Of a DNA stretch of 64,000 bases, positions 22,211 through 31,236 are shown one piece after another. Each line of letters begins with the position of its first letter. The stretch's first letter is position 1. The notes under the pieces were generated by a model. The model worked only from the letters and a program-made list of their open reading frames with translations. It ran no database searches and was not told where the DNA came from. The position numbers were made by a program, and so were the translations under genes. The stretch covers positions 1 through 64,000 of the forward strand of contig JAJDTT010000065.1 in NCBI GenBank assembly GCA_022827025.1. The letters run 5' to 3'. This stretch comes from Acidobacteriota bacterium. Lineage in GTDB: Bacteria > Acidobacteriota > UBA6911 > RPQK01 > JAJDTT01.

Positions 22211-22240
22211 TTGCCGATTCATGGTATCTGTCATTATATT
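22211..22240 (+). promoter_or_regulatory. Candidate promoter for the 22246 gene
   Basis: TTGCCG at 22211-22216 and TATATT at 22235-22240 are separated by 18 bases. If used, transcription would start almost at the ATG at 22246, implying a leaderless mRNA; no ribosome-binding sequence is visible before that ATG. This rests on pattern matching alone. Confidence 0.3.
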
Positions 22241-22245
22241 ATTGG

Positions 22246-24039
22246 ATGCTCAATCGATTCCGGAGACAGAACGAACCCATCTACCTGGCCGATCTGGACC
22301 GCTGCCAGCCGGCGAGCGCCCTCAGCCGGACGGCTCGCCGATTCGCCTGGAGAATGCTGGACTTCGAGACCGACAAGGCCGCGGGAACGCTGCTTTTCGC
22401 CGGCGAGGAGACGGAAGCGGCCGAGATCACCTATCCGCTGGAGGTCCAGGGGTGGCACGACGTCTATGTCGGCCTCTTCAACAACGCGTGGCGGCCCTAT
22501 GAGGCGCAACGGGTCTTCGCCCGCCTCAGCGGTGATCCGGCATTCTCGCTCGTCTATCTTCCCGTCCCCAGCGAACGCGCCTGGGGCGTTCCGGCCGACG
22601 ATCAGAGACAGGGCCCCAGAATCCAGGACGTCTTCTGGAAGACCGCCGACCTGACGGGCCAGACCCTGGCGTTCCGGCAACCGTGCCAGCGGGCGGTGCC
22701 CGACGAACAGGCCTTCGGAAACATCAGCGGCAAGGTCTGGCTCGCCTACATCAAGCTGGTCCCACTGACCAGCGAAGAGGTGCAAGACCTGGAACTCGAC
22801 CGGTCCGACGCGGCCCATCGCCGGCTGTTCGCCTACAACGACTCCTGGTTCGACGGAGACCGGGGATACCGAATGCCGGGAGGCCGGTCCGAAGAGACGG
22901 CCATCCAGGCCCAACTGGAACCCTACCGGAACACCGATTTCGGACGCATCTACTGGGATGGCGCCCACGGAGACATCTGCAACTACCTGACCGGCATCGG
23001 GCGGGTCTGGGACGGCCGGGGCATCCGGACCCAGGATCCCCCCAGGCGCTACGACCGCCTGGCCCGGGAGGCCTGGGACGACTACGTGGAACGCGGCATC
23101 GATCCTTTTCGCGTCGCCGCCGACTTCGTTCACGAACTGGACATGGAATTCCACGCCTGCTACCGCATCGGGTGGCGGCCCTTCTACTGGCCTCCGCCAT
23201 TCGACGAATTCAATCGAGGCGGACTCTACGACCAGCGCCCCGAGCTCCGTTGCGTGGGCCGCGACGGGCGGCCCTCCCTCGGTCTGTCGTTTGCCTTTCC
23301 CGAAACTCGCCGCTACGTCCTCTCGCTGATCCGGGAGATGACCGGCTATCCCATCGACGGCGTCGCGATTCTCTACAACCGTCAGCCCCCCTTCCTGGAG
23401 TACGAAAAGCCGCTGGTGGAGGGTTTCCAGGAGGAGTTCGGCGTGGACCCCCGGCGCCTGCCCGAAACGGACCCCCGCTGGCTGGCGTACAAGAGCCGGA
23501 TTCTCACCCGTTTCATGGAAGACCTGAAGACCGAGCTGGCGGAGGCCGCCGCGGAGCAGGGCCGGTCCACGCCGTTCCCGGTCACGGCCTGGCTGTTCGG
23601 CTCCCGCGAGGAGAATCTGCTTTACGGGATCGATGTCGAGCAGTGGGTTCGGGAGGGCCTGGTGGACACCCTGATCCCCTACACTTCGGCCCGGAGCCTG
23701 TTCAGCTTCGAGACCGCCTGGGAAGACCCCGCCGACGTCACATGGTGGGTTCGCCTGGCCCGCGCCGGGAAATGCCGGCTGGCGCTCAACGTGATGCCCC
23801 GAAACCTGGACGCCACGCAGTACCGGAACAAGGCGGGACAGCTCTACTCCCTGGGAGTCGAGCACCTGGCCTTCTGGGACACCGCCATCGCCGGCGGCCA
23901 GGCCTCCGAGACTCTGGCCCGCCTGGGACACCACGAGGAGATCGCCGCCTGGATCATGGCCGGACGCCCCGAACCCCGATCGACGTCCAGTCCCCTGTGG
24001 AAGCTGGGAGAGTGGGATCTGAGCTATTTCCCCGAATGA
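22246..24039 (+). CDS. Uncharacterised TIM-barrel glycoside-hydrolase-like protein
   Basis: The product is 597 residues, with no signal peptide at ATG 22246. The N-terminal 150 residues are beta-rich (GWHDVYVGLFNNAW). From about residue 180 the order of elements resembles a TIM-barrel hydrolase of the GHL10 or related 'glycosyl hydrolase-like' type: RIYWDGAHGD, MEFHACYRIGWRPFYWPP, SFAFPETRRYVLSLIREM, PIDGVAILYNRQPPF, FPVTAWLFGS and LIPYTSA. I do not recognise a numbered GH family and no catalytic pair can be fixed. The gene precedes a secreted PHP-type protein by 36 bases and may be co-transcribed. Related proteins are common in Planctomycetes and Acidobacteriota. Confidence 0.55.
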   Translation: MLNRFRRQNEPIYLADLDRCQPASALSRTARRFAWRMLDFETDKAAGTLLFAGEETEAAEITYPLEVQGWHDVYVGLFNNAWRPYEAQRVFARLSGDPAFSLVYLPVPSERAWGVPADDQRQGPRIQDVFWKTADLTGQTLAFRQPCQRAVPDEQAFGNISGKVWLAYIKLVPLTSEEVQDLELDRSDAAHRRLFAYNDSWFDGDRGYRMPGGRSEETAIQAQLEPYRNTDFGRIYWDGAHGDICNYLTGIGRVWDGRGIRTQDPPRRYDRLAREAWDDYVERGIDPFRVAADFVHELDMEFHACYRIGWRPFYWPPPFDEFNRGGLYDQRPELRCVGRDGRPSLGLSFAFPETRRYVLSLIREMTGYPIDGVAILYNRQPPFLEYEKPLVEGFQEEFGVDPRRLPETDPRWLAYKSRILTRFMEDLKTELAEAAAEQGRSTPFPVTAWLFGSREENLLYGIDVEQWVREGLVDTLIPYTSARSLFSFETAWEDPADVTWWVRLARAGKCRLALNVMPRNLDATQYRNKAGQLYSLGVEHLAFWDTAIAGGQASETLARLGHHEEIAAWIMAGRPEPRSTSSPLWKLGEWDLSYFPE

Positions 24040-24074
24040 GCTTCCAACCGCTCTAAAATAAGAGGGAACACGCT

Positions 24075-26228
24075 TTGAATCGACAGTCGTGGGGTGCAGT
24101 TGCCGTTCTGGCGGTCCTTCTGTCGGCGAGTCTTCCGGGTCAGTCGGGAGAGCCGTTCTTCAATCCTTACGGCCTGACCGAAGACACCCTCGACGGCCTG
24201 CAGATGCGGAACCCCGGCCACCGGCACTTCGTCGAGTTCTTCTCGGCAATGCTCCTGAACCAGCGGGCGAACCGGGAGGCGGCCTTCGCCGTCTACGGGC
24301 AGGTCCGGCCTCTCACCCTCCTCCAGAGGAACGTCTACGGCGACCAGGCCGTCTTGGCCGCTGCGAACGTGAGGACTCAAATCGGCGCCGGTCTCTGGAA
24401 CCTCTCTTCCCCGGAACTCCTCAAGATCGAGGTGACCCCGCCGGTGGTCCGGGTCCGGCCGTCCCCCTTGCAGTTCACCCGGGGGCTGGAGAATCGGGCG
24501 TTGATCCTGGTTCAGAACGGATCCCAAGTCCAGCAGGACGTGAGCCTGGAACCGGCGGAGGGGCCGTTGTATTTCCGGCCTCAGCGAGTCCGGTTGGCTC
24601 CCCGGGAAGTCCATCCCGTCATCGTCCGGGTCTGGGGAGAGGAAGGAGAGAACCTGGATCTCCAAGTCCGTTCCGGACGCCATCTTCGTCGGGTGAGTCT
24701 TCCCCTGGCCTGGAGCCCCGCCTGTCGTCTCCAGATCCGGGTCTTGGACGAGTCCGGCCGGCACGTCCCGGCCCGCGTGGAGGTGGTGGGGTCCGACGGC
24801 CTGGGACGGGCCCCCTCGGGAACCTATCTCCGCTACACTCCGATTCGGGCGGGCGCCTACTTTCACACGCGGGGAGTCAGCCGCCTAGTGCTGCCGGCGG
24901 GAAAGACCCGAATCCGCGTCGCGAGGGGATTCGAGCACCGCTACCAGGAACGGGTCGTCGACCTGCAGCCCTCCGGCCCCCGCTCACTGGAGTTTCGTCT
25001 GGAGCGCTTCCACGACGCGGCCGCCCGCGGCTGGTACTCGGGAGACATCCACATACACCCCAACCTGGTCCACAAGACCATGGACCAGGTCATCAATCCC
25101 GTCGACATCCGCCTCCAGACGGTGGCGGAGGACCTGAACGTGGCCAACCTCCTGATCTGCAATTCTCAGGGTGCGGTCCTCTACGACCGTCAGCACTTCA
25201 CCGGCGCTCCCCACCCCCTGAGCACACCGCGGCATATCCTCTACTGGAGCCAGGAGCTCCGTCCGGCCCTCTACGGCCACATCGGCGTGCTGAACCTGAA
25301 GCGTTTTCTGGAGCCCCCCTACAACGGGTTTCCCGCCAGCTTCTACCCGTTCGACTACCCCTCCAACGCCACCGCCGTCAGGGAGGTCCGCAAGGAAGGG
25401 GCGGCCGTCTTCTACGTCCATCCTTCCCTGGGCCGGCAACGCTGGATCCCGGTGGACGCCGCGCTGGGGGCCGTCGACGGCATGGAGATCCTGGGCTTGT
25501 CCAACACGCAGGGCTCCAACGCTCTCTACCGCCTGCTGCTGAATTGCGGCTGGCGCCTGAGCGCCGTGGCCGGCACCGACTCCTTCAACAACGTCCGCCG
25601 CCACAAGGTCCTGGGCGGGGATCGAGTTTACGCCTACACGGGGGACAAGCTTTCTTACGAGGGCTGGGTTCGCGCGCTGCAGCAGGGGAGGACGTTCGTC
25701 AGCAACGGACCCTTTCTTTATTTCCGGGTCCAGGGCCGGCTCCCCGGAAGCGAGATCGCCCTGGACGAGCCCGGTCCGGTGGAATTGGAGGTGGAGGCTC
25801 ATTCCCAGGTCCCCATGGAGAAGGTGGAGATCCTCTTCAACAGCGAGGTCCTGCAGGAGATCCCCCTGCAAGACGGCTACAAACTGAATCATCGGGGGAC
25901 GATCCGGGTTCCGTCCAGCGGCTGGATGGCCGCCCGGATTTGGGGAAAACCTCATCCGTTGGTGGTCAACAATCCCGAACTCTTCGCCCACACCACGCCG
26001 GTCTACCTCACGGTGGGAGGCCGGCCCTACGCCGAACCCGAAGCCCTCGAATTCTTCCTGGAGAGGTTCCGGGAGATGCGCCGGACCTCTCTCGCCGGCG
26101 GCTCCTTCGAGAGCCTCCACCAGCAGCGCGAGGTCCTGGGGCAGTTGGCGGAAGCGGAGAAGATCTACCGGGAGCGCCTGAAATGGTCCCTGAATTCTCG
26201 CGCGGGCACCGCGAACTCAGCTCCATGA
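24075..26228 (+). CDS. CehA/McbA-type secreted PHP metallohydrolase
   Basis: The product is 717 residues, from a TTG start at 24075 with AGAGGGAAC just upstream. It has a signal peptide (MNRQSWGAVAVLAVLLSASL). The first 310 residues are beta-sandwich-like. The PHP domain begins at W320 with WYSGDIHIHPNL (Asp324, His326 and His328 as metal ligands). It contains EGAAVFYVHPSLG and AGTDSFNN (Asp502). The CehA/McbA family of PHP hydrolases cleaves carbamate or phosphoester bonds; the substrate here is unknown. It probably shares a transcript with the preceding hydrolase-like gene. Confidence 0.78.
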   Translation: MNRQSWGAVAVLAVLLSASLPGQSGEPFFNPYGLTEDTLDGLQMRNPGHRHFVEFFSAMLLNQRANREAAFAVYGQVRPLTLLQRNVYGDQAVLAAANVRTQIGAGLWNLSSPELLKIEVTPPVVRVRPSPLQFTRGLENRALILVQNGSQVQQDVSLEPAEGPLYFRPQRVRLAPREVHPVIVRVWGEEGENLDLQVRSGRHLRRVSLPLAWSPACRLQIRVLDESGRHVPARVEVVGSDGLGRAPSGTYLRYTPIRAGAYFHTRGVSRLVLPAGKTRIRVARGFEHRYQERVVDLQPSGPRSLEFRLERFHDAAARGWYSGDIHIHPNLVHKTMDQVINPVDIRLQTVAEDLNVANLLICNSQGAVLYDRQHFTGAPHPLSTPRHILYWSQELRPALYGHIGVLNLKRFLEPPYNGFPASFYPFDYPSNATAVREVRKEGAAVFYVHPSLGRQRWIPVDAALGAVDGMEILGLSNTQGSNALYRLLLNCGWRLSAVAGTDSFNNVRRHKVLGGDRVYAYTGDKLSYEGWVRALQQGRTFVSNGPFLYFRVQGRLPGSEIALDEPGPVELEVEAHSQVPMEKVEILFNSEVLQEIPLQDGYKLNHRGTIRVPSSGWMAARIWGKPHPLVVNNPELFAHTTPVYLTVGGRPYAEPEALEFFLERFREMRRTSLAGGSFESLHQQREVLGQLAEAEKIYRERLKWSLNSRAGTANSAP

Positions 26229-26523
26229 CAAGAGTCGCCGACGGCTGTTCGCATCCTGCGGCAAGAGTCCCGCGAGCACCGAGACCGGGGCTGCGCCCGC
26301 CGGACAAGGCGCTCTGAGGGAGCATTCCGGGAGTATGTGACCGAGGAGCAGCACAGTCCGCCGGACTGTTCCCATAATTTCTGTGAACCACTTACAGTAT
26401 GTTAATGCACTGAAATGCAGCTAAAAACGAATACCGTGTCAGTGATGAGAAACTGGTGGATGAACTTGCCAGCGTCGCACGCCAGACGCGTTGATTTTTG
26501 CGTCCGGTAATTGCGCGACTCTT
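26229..26523. other. Convergent intergenic region with a dispersed repeat
   Basis: About 295 bases between two convergent genes. A GC-rich first half shows no structure that I can assign. The AT-richer second half contains the roughly 48-base repeat listed at 26410-26457. No coding frame is credible here. Confidence 0.4.
26410..26457. repeat. Dispersed ~48-bp repeat, copy 1
   Basis: The segment begins CACTGAAAT and ends GTGTCAGTGATGAGAAACTG. A close copy occurs at 48845-48893 (CACTGAAAT ... GTGTCGGTGATGAGAAATTG), on the same strand, with most positions identical and one small gap. One copy lies beside the alpha/beta hydrolase gene, the other touches the decayed vapC. It may be the end of a lost mobile element; no element or transposase is visible. 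Confidence 0.55.
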
Positions 26524-27534
26524 TCATGTGGCGACCTCGTTGTCGGCGAGGAAAGCGTCGAACAGGGCGAAGCACTGCTCAGGCTCCTCGAGTTGCAGGA
26601 GGTGGCTCGTATCGGGCACAAAGGCGTATTCGATGCCGAATGTCTCGCAGAATAACTTGCAACATGGCGCAGTCTTCGGCGCGTCCTCCGACACCGGGTC
26701 GGAACCGACGATCAAGAACGGGCGCCCCGCCGGGTTGGGCTGCCGCCATATATCCAGTTCGGCGACGTCGGTATAGAGATCCGCCTCGACTGTTCCAGGG
26801 CAACGGAGCAGCCATTCTCCGCTGGCGCGATCGAAATGCAGCACCGAGCGTGCATTGAGTTCCGCCACTCCCGGCCGCAGGCGATGGAACCGGTGCAGCC
26901 AACGGAAAACGTCGGCAAGTTCCTCTGGGTCCCGGAACCGGTTCTGGCGGACCAGGGCGGCGTCGCGCAGCGTTTCGCCCCCGGACATCAGTGGGCCGCG
27001 CCGCGGGTCACCCTCAGGCGGGACCACCGGCGGGTCGAACAATACCAGCGCGTCCCAGTGCCAGACGCCGCCGATGATCGCTATCAGGGCTGCGATCGCC
27101 GTCATCGAATGGAAGACTCCGATCGTGGTCTTCTCGCCCCATTCTTCCGCAATCGCGCCGTGCACCTGCGCCATGTCGTGCGCGAAGTGAGGATAGTCGT
27201 GAGCCTCGCCCGCGTGAAAGGGGTTGCGCCCACAGTTGCGGACGTCGTACAGCGCAAGGTCGAACCGCTCAAGCATATGTCGCCAGAATGGGAAGTAGGA
27301 ATCGCTCGCGAAGCCATTGCCGTGGCTCAGCACGACACGCGGCCCTGACGGGTTGCCGTGGCGCACGACGCGAATCGGCGCGCCATCGTCCATCACGACG
27401 TCGAGGGTTGCGACAGGTTCGGGAAGGACGAATCCAGCCGTTGTCCGCCGGGCTGTTATCGGAGAATAGGGCAGGTCTGCCACGTGTACGCGTCTCCCTT
27501 CAGCGGCACTGGCGACGATACGATCACGATTCAT
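26524..27534 (-). CDS. Alpha/beta-fold hydrolase
   Basis: The product is 336 residues from ATG 27534; an upstream open stretch reaching 27807 has no coding character and is left out. The alpha/beta hydrolase signatures are present: VVLSHGNGFASDSYF (oxyanion strand), LALYDVRNCGRN, and the nucleophile elbow GVFHSMTAIAAL. The elbow has Ser but lacks the second Gly of the GxSxG pattern. LIVGSDPVSED and DTSHLLQLEEPE probably supply the Asp and His of the triad. It is cytoplasmic. The substrate is unknown; C-C hydrolases and lipase/esterase-like enzymes share this layout. It is preceded by a truncated secreted gene and converges with the PHP-type gene. Confidence 0.72.
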   Translation of the reverse strand: MNRDRIVASAAEGRRVHVADLPYSPITARRTTAGFVLPEPVATLDVVMDDGAPIRVVRHGNPSGPRVVLSHGNGFASDSYFPFWRHMLERFDLALYDVRNCGRNPFHAGEAHDYPHFAHDMAQVHGAIAEEWGEKTTIGVFHSMTAIAALIAIIGGVWHWDALVLFDPPVVPPEGDPRRGPLMSGGETLRDAALVRQNRFRDPEELADVFRWLHRFHRLRPGVAELNARSVLHFDRASGEWLLRCPGTVEADLYTDVAELDIWRQPNPAGRPFLIVGSDPVSEDAPKTAPCCKLFCETFGIEYAFVPDTSHLLQLEEPEQCFALFDAFLADNEVAT

Positions 27535-27601
27535 CGCGAAGATGCCTTCGCGAGTGATGACCTCGCGCAAGCCGTCCCGCGGACCCTCTCGCCCGCAGTT
27601 T

Positions 27602-27886
27602 TCAATCGTCCGGATAGTTGGTTCCTTGATACCAACGTTCGTCTTCGTGGAAGGCCCTTCGCGCCTCTTCAAACCCCACTTCCTGGACGAACTCGTAGGC
27701 GCACTTGACGAACGCCTCCACGTCCTCGTATGTCCGCACCGCCCCGGCGGAAATCGTGTGACCGGCGCACGCCGAGGTTTGCGCCGGAGCGAAACCGTGC
27801 GCGGCAACGACGAGAATCGGGATGATCAACAGATGAGTCAGTCGATGTCCGGCCATGGTGAAAGCCCTCTGCCTCCGCTCCGGCAT
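27602..27886 (-). pseudogene. Truncated secreted Cache-like domain gene
   Basis: The frame gives about 94 residues from ATG 27886 (or ATG 27856). A signal peptide (MAGHRLTHLLIIPILVVAAHG) is followed by RTYEDVEAFVKCAYEFVQEVGFEEARRAFHEDERWYQGTNY and an early stop. The pattern matches the N-terminal part of secreted Cache-like domain proteins, in which the strand after ERW normally continues for another 100 or more residues. That C-terminal part is absent. The remaining sequence runs directly into the alpha/beta hydrolase start. It looks like a deletion remnant rather than a whole gene. Confidence 0.5.
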
Positions 27887-28436
27887 TGACGAGCGCGGCG
27901 GCAATTCACGGTTCACAGGTGATTTGGGGAAGGTGCGCTCGGGAATGGGTCCGGGAGACTACGCTATCTTCTTTCGGCCCTCCCTATATTTCTTGGAACC
28001 TTGAGTCGGCACGTGCAGATGAAGGTGTTGTTCGCGACCACGGATTTTCCAGGGATAGCACGAAAAATTGGACAGGTCCAGAATGAACCCTGGAATCCGA
28101 CCGTTTCCCGTCATTGTCTGATACAGCCAGCTCCTCCAGTTTCCCGAGACGCACACGCTCCATTGCCCACGTCAGTCGCATTTCAGCCAGTGCCGCGGGT
28201 AACCGGCCAGTCTCATGCCTTGGCGCGTCAGAGGGTCCGGGGTTTCCTCAAGGCCCATCAGGCCGAACCGGGGAAGCTCTGGTGATCTTCCTCTGGCGTC
28301 GCGGCACTCCAATCTATCCGCCTTCCCGCCGGGATGCAGAACCGGTCGAACGCCGTGACGACTCTTGCCACGGGATGCTAAGATCAAAGATATTCGATCG
28401 GATCGAGTGGTGAACGATTCGCAGCCTTTCCCCGCC
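27887..28436. other. Intergenic, no gene recognised
   Basis: About 550 bases lie between the start of the Cache-like remnant (minus strand) and the DUF1549 gene (plus strand), so the promoters of both should lie here. Several short open frames exist on both strands but none has a convincing start, ribosome site or family resemblance. No repeat or hairpin was noticed. Confidence 0.4.
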
Positions 28437-31067
28437 ATGCCAGGACACTGCCTTCGGGCCGTTCTCTTAATGGTTGCCTTCAGCGCCGGTACTGGCCAGT
28501 CCGCTTCCTCCGCGTCCAGCCCTGCCGATCGGGCCTCCGAGATCCTCAAGCATGAATGCCTGAGTTGCCACGGCTCCATCCGCGCCTCGGGCCTGGATCT
28601 CCGGTCCCGGGAGGGGATGCTGCGCGGCGGCAACCGCGGTCCGGCAGTGGAGCCGGGCCGGCCCGCTTCCAGCCTGCTCTACCAGGCGGTCGCCCACGCG
28701 GGCGATCTGGCCATGCCTCCCGGAGAGAAACGGCTCCCCGACCGGGACGTGGAGACCCTCAAGGCGTGGATCGAGGCCGGGGCCTCCTGGCCCGACTCTG
28801 CCGGCGATGACGGCAGCGGTCCCGCCTGGTGGTCCTTTCGCCCGCCGGTCCGTCCCGAGCCCCCCCAAGTCCTCGAGGCAGCCCACCGGGTGAGCAATCC
28901 CATCGACAACTTCGTCCTGGCCCGGCTCCATGCCCAGGGACTGAAACCGGCTCCCGAAGCGACCCGGCCGGAGTTGGTCCGCAGGGTCTACGTCGACCTG
29001 ACCGGACTGCCGCCCACCCCGGAACAAGTGGAGTCCTTCCTCCGGGACGAGTCTCCCAAGGCGTTCGAAAAGCTGGTGGACCAGTTGCTGGAGTCGCCCG
29101 CCTACGGGGAGCGTTGGGCCCGGCACTGGCTCGACGTGGTTCGGTACGCCGACAGCGGCGGGTTCGAGACGGACGAGTACTACCCCAATGCATGGCGCTA
29201 CCGGGACTACGTGATCAAGTCCTTCAACGAAGACAAGCCGTACGACCGCTTCATCCAGGAACAGATCGCGGCCGACGAGCTTTGGCCAGACAACCTGGAC
29301 CTCTACGACACCAGCTACGCCATTCGTCCCGAAAAGGTGGCTCACATGGAAGCCCGCGTCGGCACCAGCCTCTACGGGTTCGGACCTTCCATCGGCGAGT
29401 CCACCCTGGACGCCCCCAAGCTCCGCTACGAGCGCCTGACCGATTGGGTGGACATGACGGGAGCAGCCTTCATGGGCCTGACCCTGGCCTGCGCCCGCTG
29501 CCACGACCACAAGTTCGATCCCATCAGCCAGGAAGACTATTTCCGGGTGCAGGCCATCTTCGCTCCCTCCCACCCGGTGACGCTTCCGGTGATCACGGCC
29601 ATGAGCATGTTCCATCGGAACGAGTACTACCCCCGGACCATCGCCCTGGACGAACGGCGCCGGTCCCACGAGATGTTCGAGGCCAAGGTCCGTCAGCGTT
29701 TGACCGAGGAACGTAAAGCACGGTTCTCGGAAGAGGTGCGCCGGGCCTACGAGAGGCCGGAAGGGGAACGCTCCGAGGAGGAGAAGACGCTGGCGGCGCC
29801 CCTCCAGGAGGATCTGGCTGACTTCTTCAATAGAACGACCTTCACGCTCAAGGAGCACCTGACGCCAAAGGAGAAGGAAGAACACACCCGTCTGCTGCTG
29901 GCCATCGCCGAGAAGGTGCTGGAGATCCCCGTCAAGGACGCCTCCCACAACATCCGATGGGATGGATTCTACGACCCGCCTTCGGCCACCGTCCTAGGTC
30001 ATATTCAAGGGGAGTTGATCCCGGAGACCCGGATCCTGGAACGGGGCGATCTGGACCGCCCCGGGAAGCTCGTGGAGGCCGGACTGCCCCGAATTCTGGG
30101 AGACGGAGTTGAATTCCACACCAATGAAGGCCATGGCCCCCGGCACCGGAAGCAGCTGGCCTTGTGGCTGACCCGTCCCGACCATCCGCTGACCGCACGG
30201 GTCATGGTGAATCGCCTCTGGCAGTGGCATTTCGGACGGGGGATCGTGTCCACCTCCAACGATTTCGGCCTCCAGGGACAACCCCCATCCCATCCTGAGC
30301 TGCTGGACTGGCTGGCCACCGAGTTCGTCAACCAGGGCTGGAGCCTCAAGGCAATGCACCGGCTGATCGCCCAATCCTCGACCTACCGGCTCACCAGCCG
30401 GTTCGACGATCCTCGCAACACCGCCGCCGACCCGGACAATGCCTACCTCTGGCGGGCCAATCGGAGACGGATCGAGGCCGAGGTCCTGTGGGACAGCATC
30501 CATGCCGTTGCCGGTACTCTGAACTCCAAGATGTACGGCCGGCCCCTCGTGCCGCCGCTGTCGGAGGACGAACTGGCCGGCTTCCGGCTCAAGTGGGCGT
30601 GGACCGTGCCGGCGGACCCGTCGGAGCACAGCCGAAGAGGCATCTATATCCTCTCGCGGCGGAACTTCGTCTTCCCCATGTTCGAGAAGTTCGATACTCC
30701 CGATCCGGCCGTCAGTTGTCCCGAGCGCTCCGTGACCACGGTGGCGCCCCAGTCCCTCTGGCTCCTCAACAACGATGCCGTCTTCCGGCAGGCCCTGGCC
30801 TTCGCCGGGCGCCTGGTCCGGGAAGGGGGTTCCGAGCCGGGCCAGTGGGTCGACCGGGCCTGGCGCACCGCGCTGGGACGTCCGCCCAGCGATCAGGAGA
30901 CTCGGGACGCCCTGGAGACCTTGGCCTCTGCCGGGGGCGAGCGGTGGGAGGAGTTGCCGGAGGGCGCTCCCCCGGAGCTGAAGACCATCGAGCCGAGTCA
31001 GGCCCAGGGACTGACGGAACTCTGTCTGGCCGTCTTCAACCTCAATGAGTTCCTCTTTGTCGACTGA
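28437..31067 (+). CDS. DUF1549/DUF1553 cytochrome (PSCyt1-PSCyt2-PSD1 type), copy 1
   Basis: The product is 876 residues. It has a signal peptide (MPGHCLRAVLLMVAFSAG) and a haem domain with CLSCHGS, followed by LYQAVAHAGDLAMPPGEKRL. A DUF1549 domain follows (NPIDNFVLARL; LTGLPPTPEQV; SPAYGERWARHWLD) with a second haem-type site CARCHDHKFDPIS. A C-terminal DUF1553 domain contains RVMVNRLWQWHFGRGI and FPMFEKFDTPDPAVSCPERS. The architecture is frequent in Planctomycetes, Verrucomicrobia and Acidobacteriota, and the paired DUF1501 gene follows directly here. Roles in polysaccharide degradation or periplasmic electron transfer have been proposed, not proven. ATG 28437 is preferred over an upstream TTG at 28365 because it places the signal peptide at the N-terminus. 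Confidence 0.88.
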   Translation: MPGHCLRAVLLMVAFSAGTGQSASSASSPADRASEILKHECLSCHGSIRASGLDLRSREGMLRGGNRGPAVEPGRPASSLLYQAVAHAGDLAMPPGEKRLPDRDVETLKAWIEAGASWPDSAGDDGSGPAWWSFRPPVRPEPPQVLEAAHRVSNPIDNFVLARLHAQGLKPAPEATRPELVRRVYVDLTGLPPTPEQVESFLRDESPKAFEKLVDQLLESPAYGERWARHWLDVVRYADSGGFETDEYYPNAWRYRDYVIKSFNEDKPYDRFIQEQIAADELWPDNLDLYDTSYAIRPEKVAHMEARVGTSLYGFGPSIGESTLDAPKLRYERLTDWVDMTGAAFMGLTLACARCHDHKFDPISQEDYFRVQAIFAPSHPVTLPVITAMSMFHRNEYYPRTIALDERRRSHEMFEAKVRQRLTEERKARFSEEVRRAYERPEGERSEEEKTLAAPLQEDLADFFNRTTFTLKEHLTPKEKEEHTRLLLAIAEKVLEIPVKDASHNIRWDGFYDPPSATVLGHIQGELIPETRILERGDLDRPGKLVEAGLPRILGDGVEFHTNEGHGPRHRKQLALWLTRPDHPLTARVMVNRLWQWHFGRGIVSTSNDFGLQGQPPSHPELLDWLATEFVNQGWSLKAMHRLIAQSSTYRLTSRFDDPRNTAADPDNAYLWRANRRRIEAEVLWDSIHAVAGTLNSKMYGRPLVPPLSEDELAGFRLKWAWTVPADPSEHSRRGIYILSRRNFVFPMFEKFDTPDPAVSCPERSVTTVAPQSLWLLNNDAVFRQALAFAGRLVREGGSEPGQWVDRAWRTALGRPPSDQETRDALETLASAGGERWEELPEGAPPELKTIEPSQAQGLTELCLAVFNLNEFLFVD

Positions 31068-31199
31068 TGGCCAGATTCGGAGTCGGACAGCGCCGGACGA
31101 GGGAATTCGTCGAACGAGTGGATCGGCTCGGAATGGGAAATGGGGCTCTTCACCCCCCGTATCTTGGGATTTGGGGGAGACGCATGTACCCTTCCCATT

Positions 31200-31220
31200 G
31201 GGGGACAGGAAAGTCCCCCC
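31200..31220. repeat. GC-rich hairpin, right-half type
   Basis: The stem GGGGGAC/GTCCCCC encloses the loop AGGAAA and is followed by CTCCT. It is the same element as at 52747, 61385, 61486 and 61665. It lies between the DUF1553 stop and the DUF1501 start. It may attenuate or stabilise the transcript between the two genes, or simply be a dispersed repeat. Confidence 0.7.
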
Positions 31221-31236
31221 TCCTGAGGAGAGGAAC

